From Sinonovacula constricta (lineage: Eukaryota; Mollusca; Bivalvia; Cardiida; Solecurtidae): a stretch of DNA of 64,000 nucleotides. Below the pieces are notes generated by a model, which saw only the letters and a program-made list of their open reading frames with translations, had not been told where the DNA came from and ran no database searches. Of this stretch, positions 24,355 to 36,885 are shown piece after piece. Position numbers and translations under genes: made by a program. The DNA is taken from NCBI GenBank assembly GCA_007844125.1, contig CM017563.1, forward strand, positions 23,276,573 to 23,340,572. Direction: 5' to 3'. The stretch's first letter is position 1. Every line of letters begins with the position of its first letter.

Positions 24355-24411
24355 AAGGGAGATAATTCGTAGTATTTTTATAATATGACCTTTGGTAGAT
24401 TACCTCCCTTT
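24355..24411. repeat. Short inverted repeat AAGGGAGATAATT / ATTACCTCCCTT
   Basis: Two short arms face each other about 40 bp apart. The right arm is kept in block E at about 55571-55584 and the left arm is degraded there. It may be the remnant of a very small MITE. Confidence 0.4.
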
Positions 24412-24792
24412 TTGTTTACTTTTCATGTAGTAAATGCCATTTAATGCTTTACTATTTGTATTATAAATCTCGTCTTCTATTAGCTACAAAAAACCGCTTT
24501 TGTAACTATTAATCTTGAGCGCATGAGAACGCATGGATTAGCTCTTAAAGCTTTATATTGACGAGTGCGTATGAACGGAAATCACAGCTTATTGTATATG
24601 AGTATATATAGCATACTTCTTTTTTATGACGTAGCGTATTCTATATTTTTATTGTTTATCATGTTTGTGAAATGATTAGGTAAATCCCAACACGAGAAAA
24701 TTTATATTTCAGATGCTTTATATAGTATTTACCTTCTGTTTATCAGCGCTCCGGAAAATGAACTTGGTGTATATATACGTTCCATTAATAAA

Positions 24793-26594
24793 CCTTTGTT
24801 GAACATCCTAACATAAGCTGTTATCTCACTGTCCATATACGCAAATGCATCGGCTGTATTACACAGGTAGATTTGTCTGTCGACAGCCAGTCAGAGTGTT
24901 ATTATATTACGATGGACAATTATTTCATAGTGGTTTTCAAAACCCATTCGAACATATCTGTATGGTAAACAGATACAGACCGTGGACAGGCGCCGTTAAG
25001 ATGCCAGTAGAGTGATCATAGTCGTCCTGAAGGTTGCAACATGGCCGTCGGAAAGACCAAGGTTTCATCTCCAGATAGGGTGTAGGTCTTTAAACCTGTC
25101 GCCTTGAAGCCCACTATAGGTGTCACGAACGAATCTGTTAAAAATAAAAGCTTTGAATATGTTAATTAACTTGTAATATATGTTGTATTATAAATTTTAA
25201 CAGGTTTACTGACGCTCTACTTTTCCTAGCATAATCACTGTGTGTGCTTTCCAAAATCAATGTGCAATATTTAAATACCGAGATGCTTTTTAAACAACAC
25301 AATTAAAAATAAACATATTACAGTTTTTATAATATTTAAACACTAAACGTTATCTAAACTAGCAATATTTATCTTGGCAGTTACCATATTCTAGAACACA
25401 TATAATGAATCATGGCACAGTTAGGAGATACAATGTATATAACAATACAAATGATAATTTTATCCTGTTTAATATTGAACTGTTTGATCTAACAAAAATA
25501 AAACTGACTATTAGATACACATATCAATGTGTCATATTTGTTCAATGCATGTTAACTGTACAACAGTGTCCTGTAACAGAAGTTAGAACGTTACAAATAG
25601 AGTTTAAACCTAGTAAAGTCAAAATGAATGTATCATACTACTACACGATAACTGTATAAGATGATAACAAAATTGGTAAATTGTTTCTTAGTCCAACAAA
25701 ACTTATTATGTTGAAAAGGACAAGTACCTAGATATAAACGCACATAAAACGATAAAAACACACAAAACGGGTTCTGCAAAGCAGATTATATTAAAGATAA
25801 TAAGGTCGGTCGGTCGGTCGGTGGGTAGTTGAATTGTGTAGATAGGTAGGTAGGTAAGTAGGAAGGTAGGTAGGTAGGTATATTCATTAAAACACGCAGA
25901 CAAATAATTGACACTACACTCGTACTTCAATATAGCGTAATAATCTGGTCAATCGATCAACGCAGTTTTAAATAGAACAAATAAGATAGACTTCATCATG
26001 AACAATACAAGTTTATCCTCAAATGAATTCAATATGGTACAGCAGATACACGTAGAATATAAGTTATTAAATGCATATCAATCGGTTATAGACCTAAACA
26101 AGTTGATATCCTTACTGCAAACAATTAATATTGTAGTTAACGTATATATAAACTAGGTAATAATACATTTGTATATTACAATGTTAAGGCAATAGGATAC
26201 AAGTATAGTATACCCATACATATTATGTTCTTCTGCATGTCCCTCAGGATCATCAGACAATCTTGTATCTGTTTTCCATTGTGCGGAAATATATTGTTGC
26301 TCTTAGCAAGATATTCTGCAATGCTGGATATTGCTATGTTATTAAGCTGGAGGATTTCATCGCGCAACTGCATTCTTTCAGTCTTGATTTCTTTCATTAC
26401 ATCGCTTACTTGTAACCAAAGCCATCTGGCAATCAGTTGCTAGCTTCTTGTAATCAGCGTTGAGTTGTTTCAAACTTTAATTCAGTCCTGATCATTTTTT
26501 TCAAGCATCTTTTCCTCGTAATGAATTTAGAACACTAAGGTTCCATTAAAATGCATGATTGTATTGTGACAGTTAGAATAACGAAGGCGAGCAT
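24793..26594 (-). pseudogene. C1q pseudogene D
   Basis: Two degraded exons line up with gene A. Exon 1 (26594 to about 26228) starts MLAFVILTVTIQSCILMEP and then meets a stop. After frame breaks the coiled coil returns as KEIKTERMQLRDEILQLNN. The donor is altered (AACATAATATG in place of AACATAACAG|GT). Exon 2 (25134 to about 24793) keeps its AACAG acceptor and starts FVTPIVGFKATGLKTYTLSG. It then loses frame, has several stops and lacks about 70 bp near the C-terminal end. The order, orientation and intron position match A and B, so it arose by DNA duplication, not retrocopying. It was probably an intact paralogue once. Confidence 0.82.
25806..25882. repeat. (GGTC)n/(GGTA)n tetranucleotide repeat
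   Basis: About five GGTC units followed by imperfect GGTA units. The block E counterpart at 56429-56452 has only GGTA units. In D it lies in the pseudogene intron. Confidence 0.9.
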
Positions 26595-28271
26595 TCTGAC
26601 AGCTGAATTGTCTGATATTATGCTGATACAACATTTCGACCGTCCATTAATGGTGTATATGAAAGGGTGTATATGTGTAGACAAGGTTCGTTCAAGACGT
26701 TTCCGCGTAATGTATGTGAAAAAGACAAGATGTCTTACATTCATTATTGTAAGCTGTTTATCGTATGATTATTTTAGTCAATTGTCAACAATATAAAAAC
26801 ACATCTAACATAAGGACATAGTTCCAACTAGCAATAGGTCAATATGATATATCTCAACTAAAATGTAACATTTCAAGCATGAGTTGGCAATTAAATTGGA
26901 TTTTGTTGTCTTTGCAAAGTCAGACCTTCTCTTAAGCTTGTTGACAGGACAAAATATTTCAATTCTAAAGATGCTTTGTCACATATCAGTACATTGCGCT
27001 AGATAAACGACAAACTACTAATGTTTGAAATTATGCTTAGCAAATGATGAATGTGTATTATCCACATGGTTATCCTAGTGAATAAAACATTTTAACTGGC
27101 CCTCATTTTCAAGCACAGTCGAACATGAAACGTGAATTATAACACTCGGTAACGTTGTCCTCCAAACCTGCCCTTGGAACGTGCAGCCCAACTGAGCGTG
27201 CTGTTTTGCAAGGAAAACAAACATTGTTAGACAACTTTGGGAATCTACATAATATGTGTTTACCCGCAGCATGGGACATAGAGTTAACAGGTAATTAGAA
27301 TTCTAATTTCGGATTTAATTACCGTTCCTGTATTTAATATCCCATTTGGTTCGGACTGGGAAGCTAACTTATCGTAAACAGTTTGCGTTTCAATTTATGT
27401 CGAAATAGATTAGTTGGAAACAACTATACACTACGCAAAACAGAAGTCTGAAGGAATGAAATGACAAAATATGAAGTATGAAAGCAGGAAAGAATTTAAA
27501 GATGTTACTTGTTAAGCAGGTAGTCTAATTAAGTCGCCAAAGGAAAGTAGTGGCGCGACCGAAAAACGATGTCCACACTGCATCCCGAAGAGAGAGACGG
27601 CTTACTTCCGTTATAAAAACTACACAAAATCGTTGATTGTAAATGAAATAGAAAGTCTCGCTCATGTGAAGATATAACCGAGGAGCCAAAGCCCGGTGTC
27701 CATCAAAGGGAAATACATGAAACACTCCTTTCAGGGTGAATTCAATGACAACATAGATAACAAGCTATTCGATTTGATTAAAATGCATTTCCTTTCATAA
27801 ACTAAAACGTAAAATAACATCCATTAGCATAATTTAGCATAATTTAGCATAATTTTGCAGTCTGCCAAACGTGCACAAACCACACCCAAACATAAACAAG
27901 CTCAAGGTCGCTGTAAATTGCATCATGAATGTCAATAACTGATTTAAAATCGGGCGCCTTTAAAACCGGTATCCCAACTTTTCTTTTTCTCCTAACTTTA
28001 TTAAAAGAAACACAGTTTGTTTCAAGACATATTTATAAACGTCATTTTATATCAATGTGTTTATGAAATCTTAATTAAGAAAACATGATTTAAAAAGTAC
28101 CACAATCTGCTTACAAAAACGGTAGATAGCAAAACATAAAAACAGAAATTGTATTAAACTATTTTAAGAAGAGAACCGTTAACTACAACAAATGTCTAAT
28201 GACACAATCGCGTTTCATTTTGTATATGCGTAGAGATGCTTTTTTATTATGTGTACTAAAATAAGAAGTTT

Positions 28272-28290
28272 ATACACACACACACGCACT

Positions 28291-28321
<31 letters not shown>

Positions 28322-28354
28322 ACACACACTCACATTTACACAAACACTCACACT
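28272..28354. repeat. (CA)n microsatellite
   Basis: Interrupted CACACA/CTCACA repeat immediately 5' of a headless SINE-1. The matching site in block E (62536-62595) is a GA repeat. Confidence 0.92.
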
Positions 28355-28510
28355 CATTCGGGGCGAGAGACTTGAATATGATGTGGAAGGTCTTCTAGCT
28401 GACCTGCGCGGCGCCGGTGGTTCTACTTAGAAATGCCTCTGTGGTCTTCTTCCAACTTAAGAGCTGGACGTCACTATAGCGATCACAATTCGTATCTGCG
28501 ATTTAAAAAA
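28355..28510 (+). repeat. SINE-1 copy lacking its tRNA head
   Basis: The body has GGGGCGAGAGACTTGA, GAAGGTCTTCTAGCTGACCT, GCGCCGGTGGTTCTAC, AAGAGCTGGACGTCACTATA and an A-rich end. The partner at 62596-62830 keeps the tRNA-like head, so the head was lost here, next to the CA repeat. Confidence 0.75.
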
Positions 28511-29619
28511 ATATCATATTGTAAGAAAATGCTAAACATTTTTGACGTTCGGGGATATTTCAAATATTTCAGGAAAAGATAGACCCTAAGGTCTCCAGTT
28601 TTCAGTTTTATTAAATTTGCTAGAGAATAGTTATTCCATTAGCATTGGTGGTGTTAAAAATATAAAGTATTCGGTACTGTTCGCATTTATTCCGTATACT
28701 TTGGAAAAATAATATATAGAAAAGGCCTAAATTTCCATGGGTTGAAATAAACTCTGAATGGAAATTTGGAGTAAAATATATGACATGACAATGATGGCCA
28801 AAATAAACGGTAGGATTGTAGGGTTACCGAAAAGGGTGACCATTAAATGTATAATTGCATTTATTTCTATATTGTTATCGACAATTGGGGAGTATAAAGT
28901 ATTCTGTATAGGGTCGAAACGTGTCAAAAACAGCTTCATTGCACAGGAAATTTATATAAACAGGAAAAATAAATCGATAATAATATATCAATTCCCAAAT
29001 TCACCTGAACAGGATGGTGCTTCAACGCGGAAGACGACCAAATTCCCACGTTACAGTGTACAGGTCTGTCGGAACGGCGTCATAATATCCCATTTCTCGG
29101 CTGTGCTCAAAATATCATATTCAAGTTAGTAATAAAGCAAACAATATAAACAAATATGTAGAAAAGACTCATGAACTTGTTATATTAAAAGCCTCCCCTT
29201 AAAACAAATGTCTGAATATTGCTAGTGAGGCAAGCGATCTCAGTCACGTTCAGAGAGAATGGCGCACTCGGGACTTTTAGATACAGACTCCGTCTTTTGT
29301 CGAATCCGGTATATATGAGCATTTACTTCAGACATAACAAGTTAAAATGCAAAATCATATCGAATATGTTGAATGTTTATTAAAATATTTTCTACGATCG
29401 AATGTTAGTGACTCTGATGTAACTGGTGTCGCAATGTGTAATCTATATTTTAAAGGAGTTTTTTTAAGCTGCAGACCTGCCTACTTTTCAATCCAATGCG
29501 TTTTATTTGTGATACATATGAAATAATTTCGATCACATTTTGCACACCTGTCATTGCTTACAAGGGAAAATCTTACACCGCCCAAACAACACTTCCAAGA
29601 ACGTTGATTAATGTTGTGT

Positions 29620-32462
29620 ATAAGTGCACAAAGTGTGTCTAGTTTTTAACTTTCGCGTGAATTATTTCGAGCCTTGAACGTGGCGTGTAAAATGGTTCTT
29701 AATAGAAATCAGACATCAAAAATGCCTGATTTTTGTCGTATACAGTTGACTCACAACTATGCAAACACACACATACAAACAAAAACATACCTAGAAAAGT
29801 TATATCCTAAAATTATATTGCCATACAGTTCTAGGCACATTGCACAGTTTTAATCGTCATTTAATCGACAGAATATCACATAAATCCGACAAACTAAAGA
29901 TGCCTTTTGCCCTGTTACACTTTCGTGTCAGTTCCCAAGGTATATGTTTTAAGTCTTTTGCTTTCAAAGCACGCAGTTCTTCTAAAGAAAGGGATTGATA
30001 CTTTCTGATGCCGTCCATTTTCTATTAGCGGAAATGGGAAGCTGTCACGTAGGCCCTATTTTCGATTTTCCGTGTCACGTGATACCTCAAAATCACCGAT
30101 GAGGACACTATTTGGAGGTCTATTTGAAACCAGCTGTGTTGGTGTGGCAGGTTATTATCTAACCCTTTCAGCTCCCCTAATCCCACAAGTACGTGTTGAT
30201 TACTGTCTGGTTGCGGTAAATACGTACTGTGGAGCTGCTTCGTAATACTGCTTCAGTATAAGAAAGCCGAATCTAAGTTTTAGAACATGTGGCTCAACCA
30301 TTCTGTTTTATTGTTCATTTTTATGTTCTAATGTTTAACGTATATAGTTTGCAATGTAACATTTTGACCAACTAAATCAGGCACTTAAGTCTGAAGCTCG
30401 GAACTCAACATCCTCTTTTCTTCCTAATAGAATCAGTCTATTGTTATGGCTGTCTATCTTGCAACATGGTAACTGTTTTCGTGTTTTAAAGAATAATATA
30501 ATGGTAGAGTGATCTTGTAAATAAATCAGACTCCCGAACTTATTTGGGATTAACCTAAGGTTTATATGGATACATGGATCAGATGATAATGATAATTTTA
30601 TATTTGCCATATTGTGTCTTATTGTCTCTGCCACTTTGCATAGAAATTGCTACCAAAACCTTGTTTTTAGTTATTTAATGTAACTCATGCAAAACGTGTC
30701 ATTTGTACATATTTCTTTTAAAAATCATAGAAAGTTAAATAAATTGCACTAAAGAACAGGTCAGTACAGGTACTGGAGAATATGAGGATTTTGAAGAAGG
30801 CTGTATAGATATATGTAATCCATAATGTGTCCTTCATATGTACGACATATTCTAAAAATTAACATAGCCATCTTGTTTTGTTATATAATTTCAACTGACA
30901 TATTTCATGTTTTATTATGATTATTTGCATAAGATCTATACTAGTTCATTTTGTCCAAGACTTTTGATGTTATAAGAGCAGCATATATATAGGTAGATAC
31001 GAAGTTCATTATGCGTTATTTCCCGCTTATTGTGAGGGGGAACCATACTACTAAAGAAGCTCTTTAAGCCACAAACTTTCGATTCGTGCTTAATGTTTGG
31101 TTTGAGCTCTTCTAAGAATGTTTAAAGCTCAACAAGTAACCGTGCTACGTTTGCAACGTTTAAAAATAATTTGAGCAACGTTTAAAAATAATTAAAACGC
31201 GTCGTGGCAGCAAAACTATTTTGAAAAAATAGCAGACACACAAATATTATTTGGTCGTCAGGTACTACACGAGTATAAGGCCCCCTTTATAATCTTTATA
31301 ATCAAAGAGTAAAGTCGAATTATATGACAATGTGTAAGTATCCATTATTAGCATATTATAAGCTTAACTTCGCCAGTTTCCTTTCGTATTTGGAATAAAA
31401 GTGAGTGTTATAATTAGTACACATTTAATGTTGTCTAATATTGTTTTTTCAATTTATTGTTTTATATTTTTAGCACCAGTTAAATTGATATATATGGTCA
31501 TATTATTTATAATATTTATTATCAAACTATTTGCCGAGTGGTGTTCGCGAGTAGAACGTGACGTTGTTAAATCAAGCGCTCAGCGCCGAATTATTGTTTT
31601 TGTTTCATGATAAGATGTATGAAAATGACACAATAAATGATATACTTTACTTATTGAGAGAGTAATTTATGTTTATGTTTATCTATGTTTATCTGGGAAA
31701 GGATGCAGTCATGTAATAGTATCAGCATAAACAATTAAGAACTATTATACAAATAATCACATCTCAACAGTTTCAATTATGCATGTGTCGCCAATCTGTA
31801 CTGTCACATATTCCACGAACGTCTGTTCAACATACACAGTGCAGGCCTTTATAAAGAGAAGAAGAAATATCTGTTTCATATATATAACATTTATTTTACA
31901 TAGCAATCATACATCAAACACCTCCAGCAGATCAAACACCTAGTTATAGTTAAACGCTACAATTCTTGAAAATGATAGACGAAAAATGCAGTAAATGCAA
32001 AAGTTGACTTCAAATTTAGACATGTTATGAATGTCAATCTCTCCCTTATAATCAAACATGGCAAATAATCATTTGAACACATATTTCACAGTTGCAAGTA
32101 CATTGACGTGAATGTGAAGATCACATACAATTTTGTTGCATCTTTCTACTTTATAACAATCCTTTATTACCTTATATTTATTATAGATCAAACTATTCCT
32201 AGTGTATAAACTTAGGTAGGTCGAGTCTCGCCAATGTAACAAATATTAAAGTGAATATAAGAAATTTATTATATATTTATTTGCATTAATCTGATAGTAG
32301 GAACAAGATCGACCATGTTAAATTCCAACTAATGCCCATTTGATCTTACTTATTTATATAATGGAAAATAGAATCCTAAATAGGGTCAACGTTACACGAT
32401 ACATAGTAATTACGCTTTATCCAAGCGTATGAGACATTATCTCAATTCATGCCATAATCTTA
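29620..32462. other. No recognisable feature
   Basis: AT-rich DNA without supported genes. A short tandem repeat of GCAACGTTTAAAAATAATT lies at about 31148-31195 (two copies). Confidence 0.5.
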
Positions 32463-33940
32463 TCATATTTGTTAATGCAATCCGATATTATTGGACGCAA
32501 TATATAATTCTGCATCGTCACTGTAACTTATTTCATATATATGTTATCTAAATTGCATCGTGTAGAATAGTAATGTGAAACACTTAACAACATTATTCCT
32601 AGTACCTTTATATTGCATCATGGTAACAGGCTAATTACCACAGTAGCACAACATATTTGGTACTTTTTTGCTGACTGTTGTACATTTATGGAAGTCAGCA
32701 ATGTAACAACAAAGAGTGTAATGGATTTACTATAAACTTAGCCTACGGGAACACAGAAAAAGCTTTTGCACAATAAGTGTTTCCAAGAACTTAGTGTACA
32801 CATTTTCGCTTACTTATGCCTTATAACACAGTTATTTCGACGTTAACTTATTTATCTGACTATTGTAATGGTGCTTCTTATAGCTCTTTGATTATGAATC
32901 ACCGCATGTCGAGAATGTTTGTGAAATAGTGGTACTTGCGACAGTGTAAACAATTTAAACATGTACTGAGCATACACCCAATCTAACCAAAGCACTTGTG
33001 TATACGTGTTTTATGATTCAGTTGTCAATTTATTAGAAATGTACATTTTACAACAATTCATTATACACGATGTTCGAATGAACCATTTTACTTCTTGGAT
33101 AAAGGCATATCACTTTTACTTTGTATTTAACTATCTTGAATTAATATTGTCGCAAATAAATAACAACAAAATATATTTACTTTTAATTGATCGCAAATGT
33201 TTTCAAAGCTATGTTAACAGACATGCTACTGAATGCAAATTGACAACAGCAACCTTAAATATAGCTTCAGGTTCTGAATGATTAGCTAAGCCGTATATGT
33301 CACAGATCGAATATGTAACGTAAATATGGCACTCGTCTCATGTAACATATTTGTTTGCTCATCATCAGCAGAAGCAGTATCATCATCAGTAGCTTCTTAT
33401 CGAAATCAAGATACTTTTCATCCTCAAGACCATCATGTAATTCGTAGCCAATTGATACTCGTGTAATTTTCTACTAAATATATCACACATATGATATATT
33501 GGGTCAAAATGTTCCCTCGTGTTACATACTCGATCTGTGACATACGGCTTAACAGGCCTCTTAAAATTGCCTAGCCATCATTTGATTTCCTTTCTCTTAC
33601 ACACTCTAGTGATAGGACTTTCTTAATGTTTATTGTACTGCTCCTTCTGTTTTATTTGTTCTGTCCCTGAGTCAAAATATAACATTGTGCATGTGTATTT
33701 ATCTCAGTGGGAAATGCAAGGGTCTTGGTGTATGCACAAAGAACATATTAGGAAAAGAATCGGTGTGCTGCATAGGTGATTGTGATTAAAAATAGACATT
33801 GACGTCAGATTGGGGTACCCGAAAGACAATAGAAAGGTACGGGTTACGTGGTTTTCTTAGTTGAAAAAAAGCTATCGGTGACGCGTGGCTTTAATAGGAT
33901 ATACCTATTTGTACAGATATTTGTACAGATATTTGTGTCA
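32463..33940. repeat. Tandem duplication, unit 1
   Basis: It begins TCATATTTGTTAATGCAATC and ends with a short repeat of ATATTTGTACAG. Nearly every segment recurs in unit 2 in the same order. It contains fold-back element M1. Open frames are not kept between the units, so it is probably non-coding. Confidence 0.88.
33289..33549. mobile_element. Fold-back MITE M1, 261 bp
   Basis: Terminal inverted repeats of about 32 bp begin AGCCGTATATGTCACAGATC on the left and end GATCTGTGACATACGGCT on the right. The element is flanked by TA on both sides (33287-33288 and 33550-33551). Inside are a short ATC-rich tract and a near-palindrome, ATATATCACACATATGATAT. TA flanks suggest a Tc1/mariner-type, non-autonomous origin, but no transposase is present to prove it. 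Confidence 0.7.
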
Positions 33941-34773
33941 TATTTGTTAATGCAATCCGATATTATTGCACGCAATTTATAAGTATACATCGTCACTTTA
34001 ACTTATTTCATATATATGTATATAAATTGCATCTTGTGAAACAGTAATGTGAAACACTTAACAGAATTTTTTCTCAGTACCTTGATATTGCACCATGATA
34101 ACAAGCTAATTACCACAGAACACAATATATTTGTTACCTTTTGTGCTGACTGTTGTACATTTATGGAAGTCAGCAATATAATAACAAGAATGTAATGGAT
34201 TTACCATAAACTTTATCTACGTAAACAAAGAAAGAGCTTTTGCACTATAAGTGTTTCGTATAATTCGCGTGTGCCTGTTTTCGCTCACTTATTCAGTATT
34301 CCTTATAACACGGGTATTTCGACGGAAACTTATATATCTGACTATTGTAATGGTGCTTCTTTTTGCTCTTTAATTATGACTCACCGCTTGGTGAGAATTT
34401 TTGTGGCATAGTGCTCCTTGCGAGAATGTAAGCAATTTAAAAATGTACTGAGCATACAGCCAAACTTATCAAAGCAGGTGTGTATACCTGTTTTATGATT
34501 CAGTTGTCAATTTATTATAGATGTACGTATTACAACAATTCACGATACACGATGTTCCAATGAACCATTTTACTTCTTGGATAAAGACATATCATTTTTA
34601 CTTTGTATTTAACTATCTTGAATTAAATTGTCGCAAGTAGATAACAACAAACTTTGTTTAATTTTAATTGATCGTAAATGTTATCAATGATAGCTATGTT
34701 AACACACATGCTACTGAATGCAAATTGAATACAGCAACCTTAAATATAGCTTCAAGTTATGAATGATTAGCTG

Positions 34774-35356
34774 AGCCGTATTTGTCACAGATCAAATATG
34801 TAACGTAAAAAAGGCACTTGTCTCATGTAACATATTTGTTTGCTCATCACATCATCATCATTATCGTCAGCATCATCATCATCTTCATCATGATCGAAAT
34901 GAAAGTACTTTTGCTCATCATCACCACCATCAACAACAAAATTAATTCAATAATCAGGACAGCCATTATTATGATGAACAGCAGCATGACCACTAACACC
35001 ATCACGACCATTATGACTATCATCATCAAAATTATCATCAGCAGCGTATACATAATCACGCTCATCATCACGATCATAATTATTATCAGCAGCATCGGTG
35101 TTGTTGTTATCACCACCATTTTGACCACTCTTAGGATGATGATCATCAATAAGTCGGCCAGAAAACCTTGTGGCATATGAAGTTCGATAATATGTGATAG
35201 TTTGAAAATTATGTTTTTCTCTGAGAACTGATGACAAATGGGATGTATTCGAAGCCAATTGCTGCTTGTGTCATTTTCTGCCGAATATATCACACATATG
35301 ATGTATTCGGTCGAAATGTTTACTTGTGTTACATAGTCGATCTGTGACATAAAGCT
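34774..35356. mobile_element. Fold-back MITE M2, about 583 bp
   Basis: The same terminal inverted repeats as M1 are present in slightly decayed form (AGCCGTATTTGTCACAGATC at the left, TCGATCTGTGACATAAAGCT at the right). The internal palindrome CCGAATATATCACACATATG...ATTCGG lies near 35281. The internal ATC-rich tract (34850-35140) is much longer than in M1. M2 is the duplicate of M1, not an independent insertion, because the flanks are duplicated too. Confidence 0.7.
34850..35140. repeat. Imperfect (ATC)n tract
   Basis: About 290 bp of interrupted ATC/CACC/ATT trinucleotides inside M2. The long hydrophobic open frames on both strands here are products of this repeat. Confidence 0.85.
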
Positions 35357-35884
35357 AAACAGACCTCTTAAGATTGCATAGCCATCATTTGACTTTCTTT
35401 TTCTTACACAATCTAGTGACCGGACTGTTTTAATGTTTATTGTACTGCTCCTTCTGTTTTATGTGTTCTGTTCCTGGGTCAAAATATAATATTGTGCATG
35501 TGTATTTATCTCATTTGGATCAAACAGTTGGCCATGCCAAGGGTCTTGGTGTATGCACAGATTACATATTAGGACAAGAATCAGTGTGCTGCATAGATGA
35601 TTGTGATTGTTTAAAATAGACATCGACGTCAGATTGGGTTAACCGAATGATTATAGAAAGTTAGGGGTCACGTGGTTTTCTTAGTTTAAAAATAGCTAAC
35701 GGTGAAGCGTGGCTTAAATAGGAAATAACTATTTGTACTGACGAGTTATGTGTTAAGCTTCACTATTCACATAGATGTAAGACATCAATAATCAGCATTT
35801 TGCGTGGATCTTATGAGACATCAATACTTCATTTGGTTCTTTTAGGGAGAGAAATCAAGTCCAACATGTCGGACACCATCTTTA

Positions 35885-36332
35885 CCCTTTCGCTGCTGAG
35901 CCATTTTACACGCCCCACGTCCCATGATGAACAATTTTCTATAAATTTCAAATTTTAAAGAAAATGTTATTCGTCACTTAATCGCTTATAATTTTGGATA
36001 TGTAAAAATATATATCATTAGAAAGGTAACTTAATAATTATCATCTGTCATAAAATTTTACTAACTTCAAATATAGGGGGAAAAAGATGGAAAAATCATA
36101 ACTTTTACTTTTTTCTTTGTCATTTCACCCCTTCTAAAATATTAATATTTCTAAGAAAAAAACACAGTAAGTTACTGTCAAGGGGAGTAATTCTTGTCAT
36201 ACTTTTATATGAAATTAGCAATGCTGTAAACACTCAAAGATAGTAATAAATAGGACGTACGGTGTACGTATAAGAGCATTAATAGGGGTTAGAAAAATAA
36301 TTTAGAATGTATGTCGGGCAGCAGTTAAAGGG
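35885..36332. mobile_element. piggyBac-like MITE, 448 bp
   Basis: The ends CCCTTTCGCTGCTG (35885-35898) and CAGCAGTTAAAGGG (36319-36332) are inverted repeats matching at 12 of 14 positions. Both sides carry TTTA (35881-35884 and 36333-36336), a 4-bp target duplication. CCCTTT termini with a 4-bp T/A target fit piggyBac elements, which prefer TTAA; TTTA is a one-base variant. There is no coding capacity inside. Confidence 0.6.
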
Positions 36333-36614
36333 TTTATGTATTTTTCCATCATCATCGACATGCATTATGTACCAAGCAACTTATGCAGAATCTAGTAATT
36401 TATGTGCTAATTCAAATGTATTCTCTTAGTAAATACTTAGTTCGTATCTGTAATACATGTTATAACATAGTTATACAAATCATTTAAAATGGACAGTGCA
36501 ACACTAAACTTGGCCCTTCTAGCCACGGCAACAGGTCAAGTAAGCTTGAGTTTACATTTCACAAAGTTAGGTGTGTATTAATAACTATTCGGGTAAATCC
36601 AAACCGGTAAATTA

Positions 36615-36885
36615 ACCATTCCGGAGGCTCCAGGTTTGATCTCGGGTCACGATAAACCAAAGTGGTAAAATTGTTAGTGCTAACTCTTAAACAAATTTAA
36701 GATGCAATTTGCAGATACAGAACTGGTTGGTCCAGTGTTAGGATAATGTAACTGGCTGTGGAATCATGACAGGTGTTCACGGCATGTTATACACAATGAA
36801 TGCTGCACTTTATCTGCTTCAAGTGGGCACCGTCTCGATATAACTAAATACGGTTATTGGGACGATAAGCCCAACAAACAAAACT
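36615..36885 (+). repeat. SINE-2 copy
   Basis: A degraded tRNA-like head (CCGGAGGCTCCAGGTTTGAT followed by CTCGGGTCACGATA) precedes the SINE-2 body: CCAGTGTTAGGATAATGTAA, ATGACAGGTGTTCACGGCAT and GGGACGATAAGCCCAACAAA. This is independent of the A/B copies. Confidence 0.65.

Larger units (their letters stand above)
24240..29620. repeat. Segmental duplication block D (partner of 55435-64000)
   Basis: It matches block E in the same orientation in pieces: 24240-24545 with 55435-55740, 25830-26060 with 56429-56650, 26530-27780 with 56660-57850, and 27781-29620 with 62060-64000. D keeps the C1q pseudogene exons that E has lost. E carries about 4.2 kb (57850-62060) that D lacks. The match continues past the window end. 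Confidence 0.82.
33941..35745. repeat. Tandem duplication, unit 2
   Basis: It repeats unit 1 from TCATATTTGTTAATGCAATC to GCGTGGCTTAAATAGG-like sequence near 35715. It is about 330 bp longer, mainly because the ATC tract in its fold-back element is expanded. Confidence 0.88.

Noticed and set aside
28758..29129. 123-codon frame in block D
   Set aside because: The block E counterpart (63060-63480) breaks the frame, so it is not under coding constraint.
34818..35350. Long Ile/Met-rich frames on both strands
   Set aside because: They come from the ATC tract in a fold-back element.
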